From an uncultured Pseudomonadales bacterium (lineage in GTDB: Bacteria; Pseudomonadota; Gammaproteobacteria; Pseudomonadales; Porticoccaceae): a DNA stretch of 64,000 nt. Within the stretch, counting starts at the first letter, position 1. Every line of letters starts with the position of its first letter. Both the position numbers and the translations under genes were made by a program. Under the pieces are notes generated by a model. The model saw only the letters and a list, made by a program, of their open reading frames with translations, made no database searches and was not told where the DNA came from. Positions 54,309 to 64,000 of the stretch are shown here, one piece after another. The stretch spans positions 558,001 to 622,000 of the forward strand of contig CALSQH010000003.1 in assembly GCA_943788445.1 (NCBI GenBank), in the 5' to 3' direction.

Positions 54309-57300
54309 CTACATACTTCTTCTATACTGACCGCCAACATCGAACAGCGCGTTAGTAATTTGCCCCAGTGAACAGCAGCGCACCGCCTCCATTAGAACTT
54401 CAAAACCATTGCCACCCTGACTTACTGTTTCCTGCAGCCGCTTCAACATAGCCGCAGACTGTTCGCTGTTTAATCCCTGAAACTCGCGCAGACGTTTTAT
54501 CTGGCTAAGCTTTTCCGCATCGGTTGAACGGGCCAATTCAATTTCGACAGACTCCTCATCAGACTCATTAAGAAACGTATTTACCCCGACAATCGGCAGC
54601 GAGCCATCGTGTTTTTTATGTTCATAGTAGAGCGACTCTTCCTGAATCTTACCACGTTGATAACCGGTTTCCATGGCACCCAATACACCGCCGCGATCAG
54701 AGATTTTCTCAAACTCCTGCAACACCGCCTCTTCAACCAGATCGGTTAGCTCATCAATAATAAAAGCCCCCTGACTGGGGTTTTCATTTTTTGCCAGCCC
54801 CCACTCCTGATTGATAATTAACTGAATCGCCAGCGCCCTGCGCACCGACTCTTCGGTGGGCGTGGTAATCGCCTCATCATAGGCATTGGTATGCAGACTA
54901 TTACAGTTATCGTAGATAGCGATTAAAGCTTGCAGCGTAGTGCGAATATCATTGAAGTTCATCTCCTGAGCATGCAGCGATCGCCCAGAGGTCTGAATAT
55001 GATATTTAAGTTTTTGACTGCGCGGATTAGCCCCATAGCGATCGCGCATTGAGGTTGACCAGATACGCCGCGCCACGCGCCCCATCACTGTGTACTCCGG
55101 ATCCATACCATTGGAAAAGAAGAACGACAGATTGGGGGCAAAATCATCAATATTCATACCCCGCGCCAGATAGGCTTCAACAAAGGTAAAACCATTAGCC
55201 AGTGTAAAGGCCAGCTGCGAGATCGGGTTAGCCCCGGCTTCGGCAATATGATATCCAGAGATCGACACAGAGTAGAAATTGCGAATCTGTTTGTCGATAA
55301 AGTACTGCTGCATATCACCCATCATGCGCAGGCTAAATTCCGTTGAGAAAATGCAGGTGTTCTGCCCCTGATCCTCTTTGAGAATATCGGCCTGCACAGT
55401 GCCGCGCACCCGCATTAAAGTCTCGGCGCGCAACTCTTGGTATTCATCATCTCCTGGCTGACGGTCGTGCTCTGCAACAAACTTATCAACCTGCTGATCA
55501 ATAGCCGTATTTAAAAACATCGCCAAAATCGTCGGCGCCGGGCCATTGATAGTCATCGACACAGAGGTAGTTGGATTGCACAGATCAAAGCCATCATAGA
55601 GCGCCTTCATATCCTCCAACGTACAGATAGAAACCCCAGCATTGCCAACCTTGCCATAGATATCCGGGCGCTCATCCGGGTCCCAGCCATACAGAGTCAC
55701 TGAATCAAACGCCGTAGACAGGCGCTTGGCGTCGGCGTGTTCCGAGAGCACTTTAAAACGCTGATTGGTTCTAAAGGCATCCCCTTCACCGGCAAACATC
55801 CGCGCCGGATCTTCGCCCTCGCGCTTAAAAGGAAACACCCCCGCCGTAAAAGGAAACTCACCGGGCAGATTTTCCAGCATTAACCATTTAAGTAGTTCAC
55901 CGTGATCTTTATAGCGCGGCAGTGACACCCGCGGAATTTTATTGCCCGATAATGACAGAGTATTTAACTGTGTAGTCACCTGTTTGCCGTTACTGAGAGT
56001 ATCGACCTTCTGATCCCCAGAATAGGCTTTTACCTTATCCGGCCAGCCCTCCAACAGCTGGCTTGCGCGCCCATCCATTGCCTGCAAACGCTCCGCGGCC
56101 AATCGATCAATAGTCGAACCGACTGACTGACCATTTTTAATACTGTCGCTACTAATCAGCATATCCTTTGCCGCAAGCAACTGCTGTTGCTCGCGAGCCA
56201 GATTGGCCTGCAAAGCAACATGCCGGTGATAACTGCGCACAGCGGCGGCAATCTCAGCCAGATAGCGCTGCCGATCTGCCGGCACCACCACGGTTTTTTG
56301 CGAAGGTGTTTTGCAATCCACTCTGGCCAGATGCTGCTTAAAACTGCGCAGACCGCGGGCCTGCAATAATTCCAGCAAACCCTGATAGGCAGCAGTTACA
56401 CCATCATCATTAAAGCGCGACGCAATAGTGCCATAGACTGGCATCTGCTCCGGCAGCTGATCAAAGGCTTCGCGGTTGCGCTGAATCTGCTTGCACACAT
56501 CGCGGTAGGCATCGTCGCTACCCTTACGATCAAACTTATTAATAATCGCCAGCTCGGCATAATCCAACATATCGATTTTTTCCAACTGACTCTGAGCACC
56601 AAACTCCGGCGTCATCACATAAATCGGAATATCCACATAGGGCACAATGCCCGCATCACCCTGACCAATACCCGGGGTTTCCACCACCACCAGATCAAAG
56701 CCACCAAGACGCAGGGCGCTGATAATATCAGTGAGTGACTCAGGCACCTCGCCACGGGCACCACGGGTGCCGATCGAGCGCATAAAAATATTCGGGTGAT
56801 AGATCGCGTTCATGCGAATACGATCCCCCAACAGCGCACCACCGGTTTTGCGGCGCGTGGGATCAATCGCCAGCACAGCGATCTTTAATTTATCATCAGC
56901 GTCCTGCCGAAAGCGGCGAATTAACTCATCGGTCAGCGACGATTTACCCGCACCACCAGTACCGGTAATACCCAGCACCGGCACAGACTTGCTTAAAAAC
57001 TGCGCCTGTTCACGAAGTGATTTTTGTTGCTCCCCAGACAGCTCGCCGCGTTCAATAGCGGTTATCAGTCGGGACAAATTAGAGCGCCTCTGAGCATCGC
57101 TCAACTGCTTGGCGTCAACAGTGATATCCCGGTAACTACCCAGCGAACAGCGCTTGATCATATCGTCGATCATGCCAACCAGCCCGAGATCCTGACCGTC
57201 ATAGGGCGAGTAAATTCGCTCCACACCATAGGCTTCAAGTTCCTTAATTTCAGCTGGGACTATCACCCCACCGCCACCACCAAACAACCGAATATGTTCA

Positions 57301-57660
57301 GCACCCGCCTCTTTAAGCAGGTCCACAGCATATTTAAAATATTCAACATGACCGCCCTGATAAGAGCTGATGGCGATGCCCTGAGCATCTTCCTGCAGCG
57401 CGGTTTCAACCACCTCCGCCACCGAGCGGTTGTGGGCCAGATGAATTACTTCCACACCGGCACCCTGCAGAATACGGCGCATAATATTGATCGCCGCATC
57501 ATGGCCATCAAACAGGCTCGCAGCGGTAACAAATCTCAGGGGAATAGCCGGCTTTTGCCGATGATTAGCACTGGCAGAATCGGCCTGCTCAGGGCTGGGG
57601 GTTTTTCGGCTTTCTTTTCGGCTTTCTTTTTGAGTGGGGCTTTAGCTGTTGAGGTGCTCA
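54309..57660 (-). CDS. icmF: Fused isobutyryl-CoA mutase IcmF (apparent N-terminal frameshift)
   Basis: Adenosylcobalamin-dependent mutase fused to its GTPase chaperone. Order: B12-binding domain ([37 protein letters not shown]); MeaI-like G domain with [26 protein letters not shown] and NKFDRKGSD; linker; mutase barrel with [15 protein letters not shown]. Frame 54309-57482 is open, but the B12 histidine (DGHD) and family N-terminus lie upstream at 57490-57535. The best start is ATG 57660 (GGAG 7 nt upstream); from there a 1-nt shift in the repeated AAGAAAGCCGAA stretch near 57600 is needed to reach [15 protein letters not shown] and the domain. The enzyme interconverts isobutyryl- and butyryl-CoA. 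Confidence 0.9.
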
Positions 57661-57925
57661 TATCGACTCCATTGACCGCGTAACAATACGCAGAAAGACA
57701 CAAATGTCCTTTCCATTGAGCACAAGCTTAGTCATCTTGCTTGTTCCGTGCAAGTATCTTTATAGGCAACAAGATACACATCAACTAGATGTAACCAGTT
57801 GAGTTAAACAAACTTAAAGGAAAATGATTTTAGAGAGATGCGCTTTTAGGGAGATGCGCTTTTAAACAAAGACGCCCCTAATAAAAGGTGAGTGACTGAT
57901 CGCCGCAACCTTAAACGTAGTCTTG

Positions 57926-57996
57926 ACCTCAGCCTTGGCCATAACCTCAGCCTTGGCCATAACCTCAGCCCTGGCATAACCTCAGCCCTGGCTATA
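57926..57996. repeat. 18-bp tandem repeats at the end of the Hsp70-like gene
   Basis: Four units of ACCTCAGCCTTGGCCATA or close variants: 57926-57943, 57944-57961, 57962-57978 (one base shorter) and 57979-57996. On the minus strand each unit reads TAT-GGC-CAA-GGC-TGA-GGT or similar, so the gene's own stop TGA lies in the first unit and recurs in the following ones. Confidence 0.85.
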
Positions 57997-59406
57997 ACCA
58001 TAGTAATCCGCAATCGCCAGCCCCGCCGCCACACTGGTAAAGGGATCGTGTTCAACCACTTTCCCGGCAAACTGGTTATCCAGAATATCCTTTACTGCCG
58101 GTATTAATGAAGAGCCACCCGTCCGCAGCACCAGATCAATATCCTGGGCCTGAATATTGGCTTTATCCAGAATCAAGGTAATCGCCTGCTCAAGCTCAAA
58201 CAGCAGATCCGAAATCATCAGCTCAAACTCCCAGCGCTCCAGCGTCACCTCAATATCAATTTCAGGAATATCCAATACTGCAGAATCATTTACCGAGAGC
58301 TCGGCTTTAAACGCCTTAATCGCCTCAAAAACCTGATAGCTGTAGTTCTGCTTAATCAGATCATAGAGACGTTTAAATTTAATCGCCCCCGCATCATCCT
58401 CAACCATCCGCTGCATCACCGAGGCAGTATATTTATTCTGGTTGAGCATATAACTGATCGGCCAGTTAATCAGCAAATCTTCAAAGTCGCCAAAGGGAAA
58501 TAGCGTATCCACCTCAGCGCCATCCAACATACGACGCCAGCGCTCACCCTTGCCCAGCAGCGGGAAAACCAACTCACGAAAAATAGTCTGGTCAATTCTG
58601 TCACCACCCAGAGCAATACCGTGGGTCGCCTCCACCTTGAACGATGAACCCTCACGGCGCAGTATGCTGAAGTCCAGAGTGCCACCGCCAAAATCGACAG
58701 TCAGCACCAACTCATCACTGGTGCCCGGGTGATTGTGCAAATAACTAATCGCCGCCGCCGTCGGCTCAGGGCAGAACGACTGCTCAGTAATCCCCGCATG
58801 GCGATAAGACTCACTGAGCCGCTCCAGCGCAACATTATTGCGCCCCTGCTCCAACCCCTCAAAATTAACCGGATGGCCAATACAGGCATGAGTCGTATCA
58901 TCCACCTTGCGCTGCAACGCCTTGCGAATACCCACCAAGATTGGCGTCACCAAAGCAACCAACCGAAACGGCCGATCAAAAATAACCGTACGACCACTAT
59001 CAGAATTCCCCAACAAGCGTTTAGTGCCACGAAATAAACGCCCGGGCAAACTCGAATCATTAAACGCCTGACCAAAAACCTTAGTCGTCTCACCCTCACC
59101 GGCAGGGCCATCTGCACTGCCCGCACTGGTGCGCGCCTCGCCTAAAAGCTCCGCACTCAACTCAACCTTGCGCCCCTGATTGCCACTGATGTAATCATCA
59201 ATCGCCCGCTGGCCAATAGTGGTCGTAAAGTCCCTATCGACATAATTCGCCGAAGGCATAATCGAATTGAGCTCGGAAAGCTGAACAAGCAAAACCTGCT
59301 CGCCATCAAAAACAGCCGCCGCACTATTGCTCGTACCGAAATCAATACCAATACCGAAATTTGAATGATGAGAAGAACCGGAAACAGAAAAGTTGTCGCT
59401 TTGCAT
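57982..59406 (-). CDS. yegD: Hsp70-like protein, YegD family
   Basis: 474-aa actin-fold ATPase of the Hsp70 superfamily without the usual substrate-binding domain. Phosphate-1 motif GIDFGTSNSAAAVF (about 20-33), phosphate-2 motif VDFGGGTLDFSIL, adenosine motif LRTGGSSLIPAV. Compared with DnaK the C-terminal half is short and helical, matching E. coli YegD in size and layout. Function in the cell is unclear. The stop lies in the first of four 18-bp tandem repeats, and the last residues GYSQG derive from that repeat. Confidence 0.88.
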   Translation of the reverse strand: MQSDNFSVSGSSHHSNFGIGIDFGTSNSAAAVFDGEQVLLVQLSELNSIMPSANYVDRDFTTTIGQRAIDDYISGNQGRKVELSAELLGEARTSAGSADGPAGEGETTKVFGQAFNDSSLPGRLFRGTKRLLGNSDSGRTVIFDRPFRLVALVTPILVGIRKALQRKVDDTTHACIGHPVNFEGLEQGRNNVALERLSESYRHAGITEQSFCPEPTAAAISYLHNHPGTSDELVLTVDFGGGTLDFSILRREGSSFKVEATHGIALGGDRIDQTIFRELVFPLLGKGERWRRMLDGAEVDTLFPFGDFEDLLINWPISYMLNQNKYTASVMQRMVEDDAGAIKFKRLYDLIKQNYSYQVFEAIKAFKAELSVNDSAVLDIPEIDIEVTLERWEFELMISDLLFELEQAITLILDKANIQAQDIDLVLRTGGSSLIPAVKDILDNQFAGKVVEHDPFTSVAAGLAIADYYGYSQG

Positions 59407-59518
59407 GAAATAAGGGTCACAGGGAAAGATTAAAAATAATGCAGGTATTCTAGACTAATTTGACTAACAATTAAGAAAAAGCTGACCGAATCCGCGCTAG
59501 CATTTCGGGGGCGGGCGT

Positions 59519-60868
59519 TTACTCTACAGCGGCAAAGGCGTCTCGGGTTAGGTTTTCTAGGCTGCCGTCTTGATGGACGATTATGTTGTCTTCGATGCGT
59601 ATGCCGCCGTAGGGGCTAAAGTCGTCTATGCGCGTCCAGTTGATTTTGGCGCTGTGTTCTCCGGCTTTGAGTTTGTCGAGATAGGCGGGAATAAAATATA
59701 ACCCGGGTTCGACGGTGTGTATTTGGTTGGCGACCATGTCTGCGCCGCTGCGCAGTTTTGGGTATTTTTCTGGCTTGGGTAGCAGGTCACCCTGCGGGTT
59801 GGCGAGGTTGCTGCCTTTGTCGTGAACGTTGCAGCCGAGATGATGGCCTAGGCCGTGGGGGTAAAAGGAGCCGGTGATGTCGGTTGATACGGCTTCTTCG
59901 GCGGTTATCTGGAGTATGTCAAAGTCGATTAAGAGTTCGGCGATTTTATGCTGGGAGAGTACGTGTAGGTCTACGGGGCTTTTGCCGATGCCTCCGGCGG
60001 CGACTAGTTGACGTTGGGCGCTGTCCATTGCGTGGATCATGGCGGCGAAGTCGCTGCTGGGATCGTAGGCGTAGGTGCGGGTGATGTCGGAGGCGTAGCC
60101 GTTGACGTCGACGCCGGCATCGAGCAGGAATGAGCGCGGGGTCTGCCTTTGTTTGTCGAGGTTGTAGTGGTGCAATACGGCGGCGTGTTCGTTGACGCCG
60201 GCAATAATGCTGTAGGGCATTTCGTTTTCGCTTTGGTTGCAGGCGGCTAGGTAGGCGGCGGCTATTTCTAGTTCTGATGCGCCGGCCATAAAGGCTTGGC
60301 GGGCGGCTATGTGGGCGGGGATGGCTTGCCGGTTGGCTTCGCGGACGCATTCTTGTTCGTAGGCGGTTTTGCTGCGTCGCTGGTAGTTAATGTGGTTGAT
60401 GACTGTTTGCGGGTTCCAGCTGTTGGCGGCTAGCTCTAGGCTGTTGGCTTGGTTTATTAGTGCGGTGCCTGATTCGCGGTCACTGAGGTGCGGCTTTATG
60501 TCTGCGATGCTGGCGTATTCAATGATGTCTAGCCCTTGTTCAAATCCGGCGGGCAGGTTTTGTGGTGCGGTGTGCCAGATGTCTTCAACGCACAAAAGAA
60601 ATAGTTTGGGTTTGCTGGCTGTGGCGCTGATCTGTAGAAATGATCCGGCGCGTTTGTTGAGCGGTGCCCATTCTTTAAAGTAGGGGTTGGCTTTGAAGGG
60701 GTATGCCATGTCGTCTTGAAATTGGCTGAGGCTGTCGCCTGAACCTATGACAATTTCATCAAAGCCGGTGTCGGCGAGGATGGTCTGAAATCTGGCCATC
60801 TTTTCGCTGAGGTGCTGCCGGTATAGGGCGGCTTGTTTGCTTTCGTTGATGATCTGGTATTCGTTCAT
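59519..60868 (-). CDS. pepQ: Xaa-Pro dipeptidase PepQ
   Basis: Metallopeptidase hydrolysing X-Pro dipeptides in the cytoplasm. Start at ATG 60868 with AGGA 9 nt upstream; the frame extends 33 codons further but without homologous sequence. Dinuclear metal ligands: two Asp in LLDAGVDVNGYASDITRTYA, His in PHGLGHHLG, Glu in HTVEPGLYFIP and Glu in GGIRIEDNII. Length about 449 aa matches E. coli PepQ. The gene is clearly richer in G/C at third positions than the following ATPase gene. Confidence 0.92.
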   Translation of the reverse strand: MNEYQIINESKQAALYRQHLSEKMARFQTILADTGFDEIVIGSGDSLSQFQDDMAYPFKANPYFKEWAPLNKRAGSFLQISATASKPKLFLLCVEDIWHTAPQNLPAGFEQGLDIIEYASIADIKPHLSDRESGTALINQANSLELAANSWNPQTVINHINYQRRSKTAYEQECVREANRQAIPAHIAARQAFMAGASELEIAAAYLAACNQSENEMPYSIIAGVNEHAAVLHHYNLDKQRQTPRSFLLDAGVDVNGYASDITRTYAYDPSSDFAAMIHAMDSAQRQLVAAGGIGKSPVDLHVLSQHKIAELLIDFDILQITAEEAVSTDITGSFYPHGLGHHLGCNVHDKGSNLANPQGDLLPKPEKYPKLRSGADMVANQIHTVEPGLYFIPAYLDKLKAGEHSAKINWTRIDDFSPYGGIRIEDNIIVHQDGSLENLTRDAFAAVE

Positions 60869-60933
60869 GGCTGTGGCGTCCTTATTCGATAGTTTTGAAG
60901 CCGTCTGTGTTAAATGATCTGAGCGCCTGATGG

Positions 60934-62193
60934 CTACGTCCACATTGCATCTATGGGTACTGCCCATAATTTTTCGCCAAACGGGATAATTTTATTACCT
61001 CGATACAGTACAACGCCACAGATAAAATCATCGCCGATCTGGCGACTCAATTCATTCAGCCCTTTAAAATCATTGGCTGTCACTGAGTCTCGTGCTTTTA
61101 CTTCAATGGCGGCTAGCGTGCCGTCGGGTTGCTCTAATACAAAATCAACTTCTTTCCCGTCGCTAGTTCTAAAATGATACAGCTCAATCGTACTGTCTAA
61201 AAAAGATAGCTGCTTTATTAGCTCAGTGGCGACAAAGTTTTCAAATATATGACCAAATATATCTGGGCTGTTGATCTCTACTTTTGCTATGTCGATTTGC
61301 TGTAGATGACAGAGTAATGCTGTATCAACAATATAACCTTTTGGTGCTTTGACCATGCGCTTTCCGATATTTCTATACCATGGCTTAACATCAAAGGTTA
61401 AAAACATCATTTGTAACAGAATGCGATATGACTTTGTCGTAACTGAATTTTGTCCAATGGTTCGCGATAAATCGGCTTCACTAATAAGACCCCCTGCCCG
61501 ACCAGCTAGTACTCTCAACAAGTTTGGCAGTACGCCTAATTTTGCGATATCGGCAATTTGCCTAACATCCCGCTGTAATATGGTGGTGATATAGGCTTCG
61601 AACCATTGCTTGCGCTTTTTGTCACTTTGAGCGGTTATTTCTGGAAATGTCGCCTTTCGAATGGCATCCACCGTGGCTATCTTTCTTTTCACCGTTGAGG
61701 GTTTAAATTGATTGCTTATCAGTCGATCTATAAAGCTGGCTGCACTTTGGGTTATCTCTAAAACAGATAGTGGATAGAGTGTTAATACGTCCATTCTGCC
61801 AACAAGTGCATCGGACATTTTGGGCAGGGCCATAATGTTTGCCGAACCGGTTAGTAGGTAGCGTCCATTGGCGGTTTCTTTGTCGGCTAGGCGCGCCTCA
61901 TCTGCGAGTATTTTTAATACTCGGAAGAGACTGGGAACCATCTGAACTTCATCAAGGATGACGTTGCGCTGGTAGGCTCGCAAGAAACTTTCTGGATTTG
62001 CATCGGCTGCACCTAGCATGGAGGCTTCATCAAAGGTTACATAGTCGGCAGGCCATTGGTGCGAAGCCAGCTGCTGGACAAGTGTACTTTTACCGGCCTG
62101 CCGCGGGCCATTGACGTACACCACAGGAAAACTTTCCAGTGCATCTAGTATCTTTTTGTCTAATTGTCGTTCAATCATGGAATTAAAAGTCAC
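60934..62193 (-). CDS. AAA ATPase with DUF4143 domain
   Basis: Walker A NGPRQAGKSTL (about 29-39), Walker B VILDEVQ, sensor-like LLTGSANI; then a DUF4143 C-terminal domain ending in a restriction-endonuclease-like GKEVDFVLE and AIEVKARD. Such proteins are common in bacteria and archaea and are often mobile; biological role is unproven. GTG 62193 or ATG 62178 could be the start; AAGG is close to the first and far from the second. 419 aa as drawn. Base composition is markedly more A/T-rich than pepQ and the MATE gene on either side, suggesting acquisition. Confidence 0.87.
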   Translation of the reverse strand: MTFNSMIERQLDKKILDALESFPVVYVNGPRQAGKSTLVQQLASHQWPADYVTFDEASMLGAADANPESFLRAYQRNVILDEVQMVPSLFRVLKILADEARLADKETANGRYLLTGSANIMALPKMSDALVGRMDVLTLYPLSVLEITQSAASFIDRLISNQFKPSTVKRKIATVDAIRKATFPEITAQSDKKRKQWFEAYITTILQRDVRQIADIAKLGVLPNLLRVLAGRAGGLISEADLSRTIGQNSVTTKSYRILLQMMFLTFDVKPWYRNIGKRMVKAPKGYIVDTALLCHLQQIDIAKVEINSPDIFGHIFENFVATELIKQLSFLDSTIELYHFRTSDGKEVDFVLEQPDGTLAAIEVKARDSVTANDFKGLNELSRQIGDDFICGVVLYRGNKIIPFGEKLWAVPIDAMWT

Positions 62194-62323
62194 CTTAATT
62201 AGCAGGTATATTTAGTGGGTATATTTGAATATAGGCTTTATATTATCAAAAGGCAACTTTTAGATATGCAAGAATATATCATCTACTTTTCCTTCAGCTA
62301 ATGCTATGTAGCTGAAATAAGAC

Positions 62324-63703
62324 CTAAGAAATCACCCGCAATGATTTCCATTTTGCGCCGCGGAACCGCAACCAATGTACCGCACACATAAGTAGCCCAT
62401 TAAGCACGAAGAACATCCATGACCAGAGCAGTTTGCCGCCCCAAAAATAGACCAGTAGCGCGGTTGGCAGAACTAGGACTAACCAGCTGCAGGCGATGCC
62501 GGTCCAGGCGACAAAGCGGGTGTCTCCTGCGCCTTTTAGTGCGCCGGCCATCATCATTGAGACGGCTTCAAATAGACAGAATAGTGCGACGAGTCTGAGC
62601 AGGTCGTGCACTAGGGGGACGGTGGTCTGATAGATTGAGGTTTCCATGCCCCGTGAAAAGGGTTCGATAAACCAGTTGGGTTGGACGATTAACATGATTC
62701 CGGCGAAGACAAAAAAGACGGCGGCGAGGTGCACTGCTGAGTGGGTGGCGCGCTCGGCGGCGTCGGGGTCGGAGTCGCCGAGGCGTTGGCCGACGAGGAC
62801 GGAGACGGCGATGCTCATTCCGGCTACGGGCATGACGGCGATCATAAAGACATTCATGGCGATGCTGTGGGCGGTGAGTTCGGCGATGCCGATTTTGCCG
62901 ATTAGCAGGACAAACATTGTCCAGGCGAGCGCCTGCATTTGCATTTGTAGGCCGACGGGGAAACCAAAATGTAGCAGGCGCTTAAATAGTTGCCAGTTGG
63001 GTTGCCAGTGCAGGTGGGTTTTGAAGCGCTGGCGATATTCGGGCTTTAGGAATATCCACAGTTGCACGGCGGTGCCGACGGCTACGGAGATGACGGTTGC
63101 CCAGGCGGCTCCGGCTACGCCCATTCGCGGCAGGCCCCAGTTACCAAATATCAGCCCGTAATCGAGCAGCAAATTTAGCACGGTGATCAGGAGGTTGCTC
63201 CACATAACGACGGAGGTGCGGCTGATGCCTGAGAAGAATCCGGACAGTGATCCGGAGACGATCATCAGCGGGATGGAGAGTATAAGAATCTGTGAGTAGC
63301 TGGCTTCCATGGCTTGCAGGATGGGGTCGTGACCTATCCAGCGGAATAATGGCTCGGCAAAGATAAATACGGGGATGACGACGAGTAGTGATAGGCCAAT
63401 AATATAAAAGCCTTGCCACACTGAGGCGCCGATTTTTTGCTCTTCCCGTGCGCCGAAGTACTGGGCGACAAATACGCCGACATAGCTGGCGGTGCCGACA
63501 AATAATGCAGTCAGGGTGAAACAGATCATGGCTGCTGGCACGGTTGCGGCCAGCGCATTGGAATCAAACCAGGACAGGAACATTCTGTCGATAAAACTTT
63601 GCAAGCTTCCAGAGCTTGTGGTGATAACTAGCGGGATCGCTAAAACTAAAACTTCCTTGTATCCGCTGCGGCTATGCCAGCGGTTCTTTATTGCGCGAAA
63701 CAT
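62324..63703 (-). CDS. MATE family efflux transporter
   Basis: 459-aa inner-membrane exporter with about twelve helices in two halves. MATE features: VLVLAIPLVITTSSGSLQSF at the start, GVFVAQYFGAREEQKIG in the first half, and AISVLVGQRLGDSDPDAAER-like AVSVLVGQRLGDSDPDAA in the second, plus MMAGALKGAGDTRF. The substrate is unknown. It is only distantly similar to the MATE protein at 8938-10320. High G/C third positions like pepQ. Confidence 0.9.
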   Translation of the reverse strand: MFRAIKNRWHSRSGYKEVLVLAIPLVITTSSGSLQSFIDRMFLSWFDSNALAATVPAAMICFTLTALFVGTASYVGVFVAQYFGAREEQKIGASVWQGFYIIGLSLLVVIPVFIFAEPLFRWIGHDPILQAMEASYSQILILSIPLMIVSGSLSGFFSGISRTSVVMWSNLLITVLNLLLDYGLIFGNWGLPRMGVAGAAWATVISVAVGTAVQLWIFLKPEYRQRFKTHLHWQPNWQLFKRLLHFGFPVGLQMQMQALAWTMFVLLIGKIGIAELTAHSIAMNVFMIAVMPVAGMSIAVSVLVGQRLGDSDPDAAERATHSAVHLAAVFFVFAGIMLIVQPNWFIEPFSRGMETSIYQTTVPLVHDLLRLVALFCLFEAVSMMMAGALKGAGDTRFVAWTGIACSWLVLVLPTALLVYFWGGKLLWSWMFFVLNGLLMCAVHWLRFRGAKWKSLRVIS

Positions 63704-63915
63704 ATTTTTCCAAAATGTAAGATATCCTTGCGCCTGGGGCCAAGGACGAAATGGGAATATTTTGGCAACGAGTAAAATTAGGCTTACTTGCTGTGATGCA
63801 GGAATAAAGAGATTTAGCGCCTGGCTAGATGATAAGTGATCGAAGCTAGCTTCCGTTGCCGACCACTATATGACTCAAGTGGAGCGAAAAACCCTACCCC
63901 GGGAACTAAAAAAAT

Positions 63916-64000
63916 TTAATTCCCTGAGGCTGGTGCTTCTATGGTTTGCCTGAGTTTTTGCTGGGCTTGGTTCTTTGCTCCCTTTAGATCGTGAACCACA
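63916..64000 (-). CDS. C-terminal end of an unidentified gene, N-terminus off the right edge
   Basis: On the minus strand a frame is open from the window edge to TAA at 63918-63916 and encodes VVHDLKGAKNQAQQKLRQTI followed by EAPASGN. The residue mix is protein-like, and the position fits a gene upstream of the MATE gene, but 27 residues are too few for a family call. Confidence 0.4.
   Translation of the reverse strand, partial: VVHDLKGAKNQAQQKLRQTIEAPASGN

Overview
The window looks like a chromosomal segment of a marine gammaproteobacterium. The gene orders hemA-prfA-prmC, lolB-ispE-tRNA-Gln-prs-rplY-pth-ychF and fur/bamE-rnfH-ratA/smpB are typical of Pseudomonadales/Cellvibrionales-type genomes. 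The secreted proteins with calcium-binding repeats, a FucP-type sugar permease, a soluble-sugar-type dehydrogenase and a sodium-dependent amino-acid symporter suggest a polysaccharide-associated marine cell, perhaps near the SAR92/Porticoccaceae lineage. That placement is inference from gene content only.

Layout. 1-23.4 kb is conserved housekeeping DNA: iron regulation (fur), envelope biogenesis (bamE, lolB), ribosome rescue and termination (smpB, pth, prfA, prmC), haem, isoprenoid and PRPP synthesis (hemA, ispE, prs), an RNA helicase and transporters. The one oddity here is a pair of long unrelated inverted repeats at 5.78-6.23 kb between cysZ and rhlB.

At 23.4 kb a tRNA-Met (CAT) serves as integration site. 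A 6.1-kb island (23482-29588) is bounded by a 48-bp exact copy of the tRNA 3' half, carries a tyrosine integrase, and has a near-identical 20-bp double repeat at each end that looks like integrase arm or regulatory sites. Its largest cargo gene (24628-26118) has motifs resembling the palm of A-family nucleic-acid polymerases. Other cargo is a MORN-type lipoprotein, a zinc-ribbon two-TM protein, a small secreted protein and a HIT-domain remnant. Two secreted proteins, one in the island and one outside it at 34.1 kb, share a Cys-containing domain I do not recognise.

29.6-52.1 kb is accessory and surface-oriented: a decayed HTH gene, a 917-aa RTX/thrombospondin-3/dockerin-like protein, IS3 and IS256 remnants, a decayed TonB-like gene, and a 9.5-kb locus (36884-46340, minus) for one very large modular secreted protein. 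That protein has about 11 copies of one beta-rich module in a 1908-bp tandem repeat, an Ig-like domain, and two RCC1-like arrays of seven CWG motifs each. The locus is broken by several frameshifts. At most of them the sequence is a hybrid of two variants present in other repeat copies, which points to assembly or consensus error (or recombination between repeats) rather than simple gene death. A separate lipoprotein locus at 49.8-52.1 kb shows the same pattern in its TDGG/SDGG linkers. Between them lies a DUF1611 plus PLP-racemase pair, probably for D-amino-acid metabolism.

52.2-64 kb carries a FucP-like permease, a frameshifted TetR gene beside a frameshifted icmF (fused isobutyryl-CoA mutase), an Hsp70-like YegD, a PepQ-type dipeptidase, a DUF4143 AAA ATPase of different base composition, and a MATE exporter. 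Because at least nine frameshifts fall in repeats or homopolymers, raw-read confirmation should precede any statement about gene loss in this contig.
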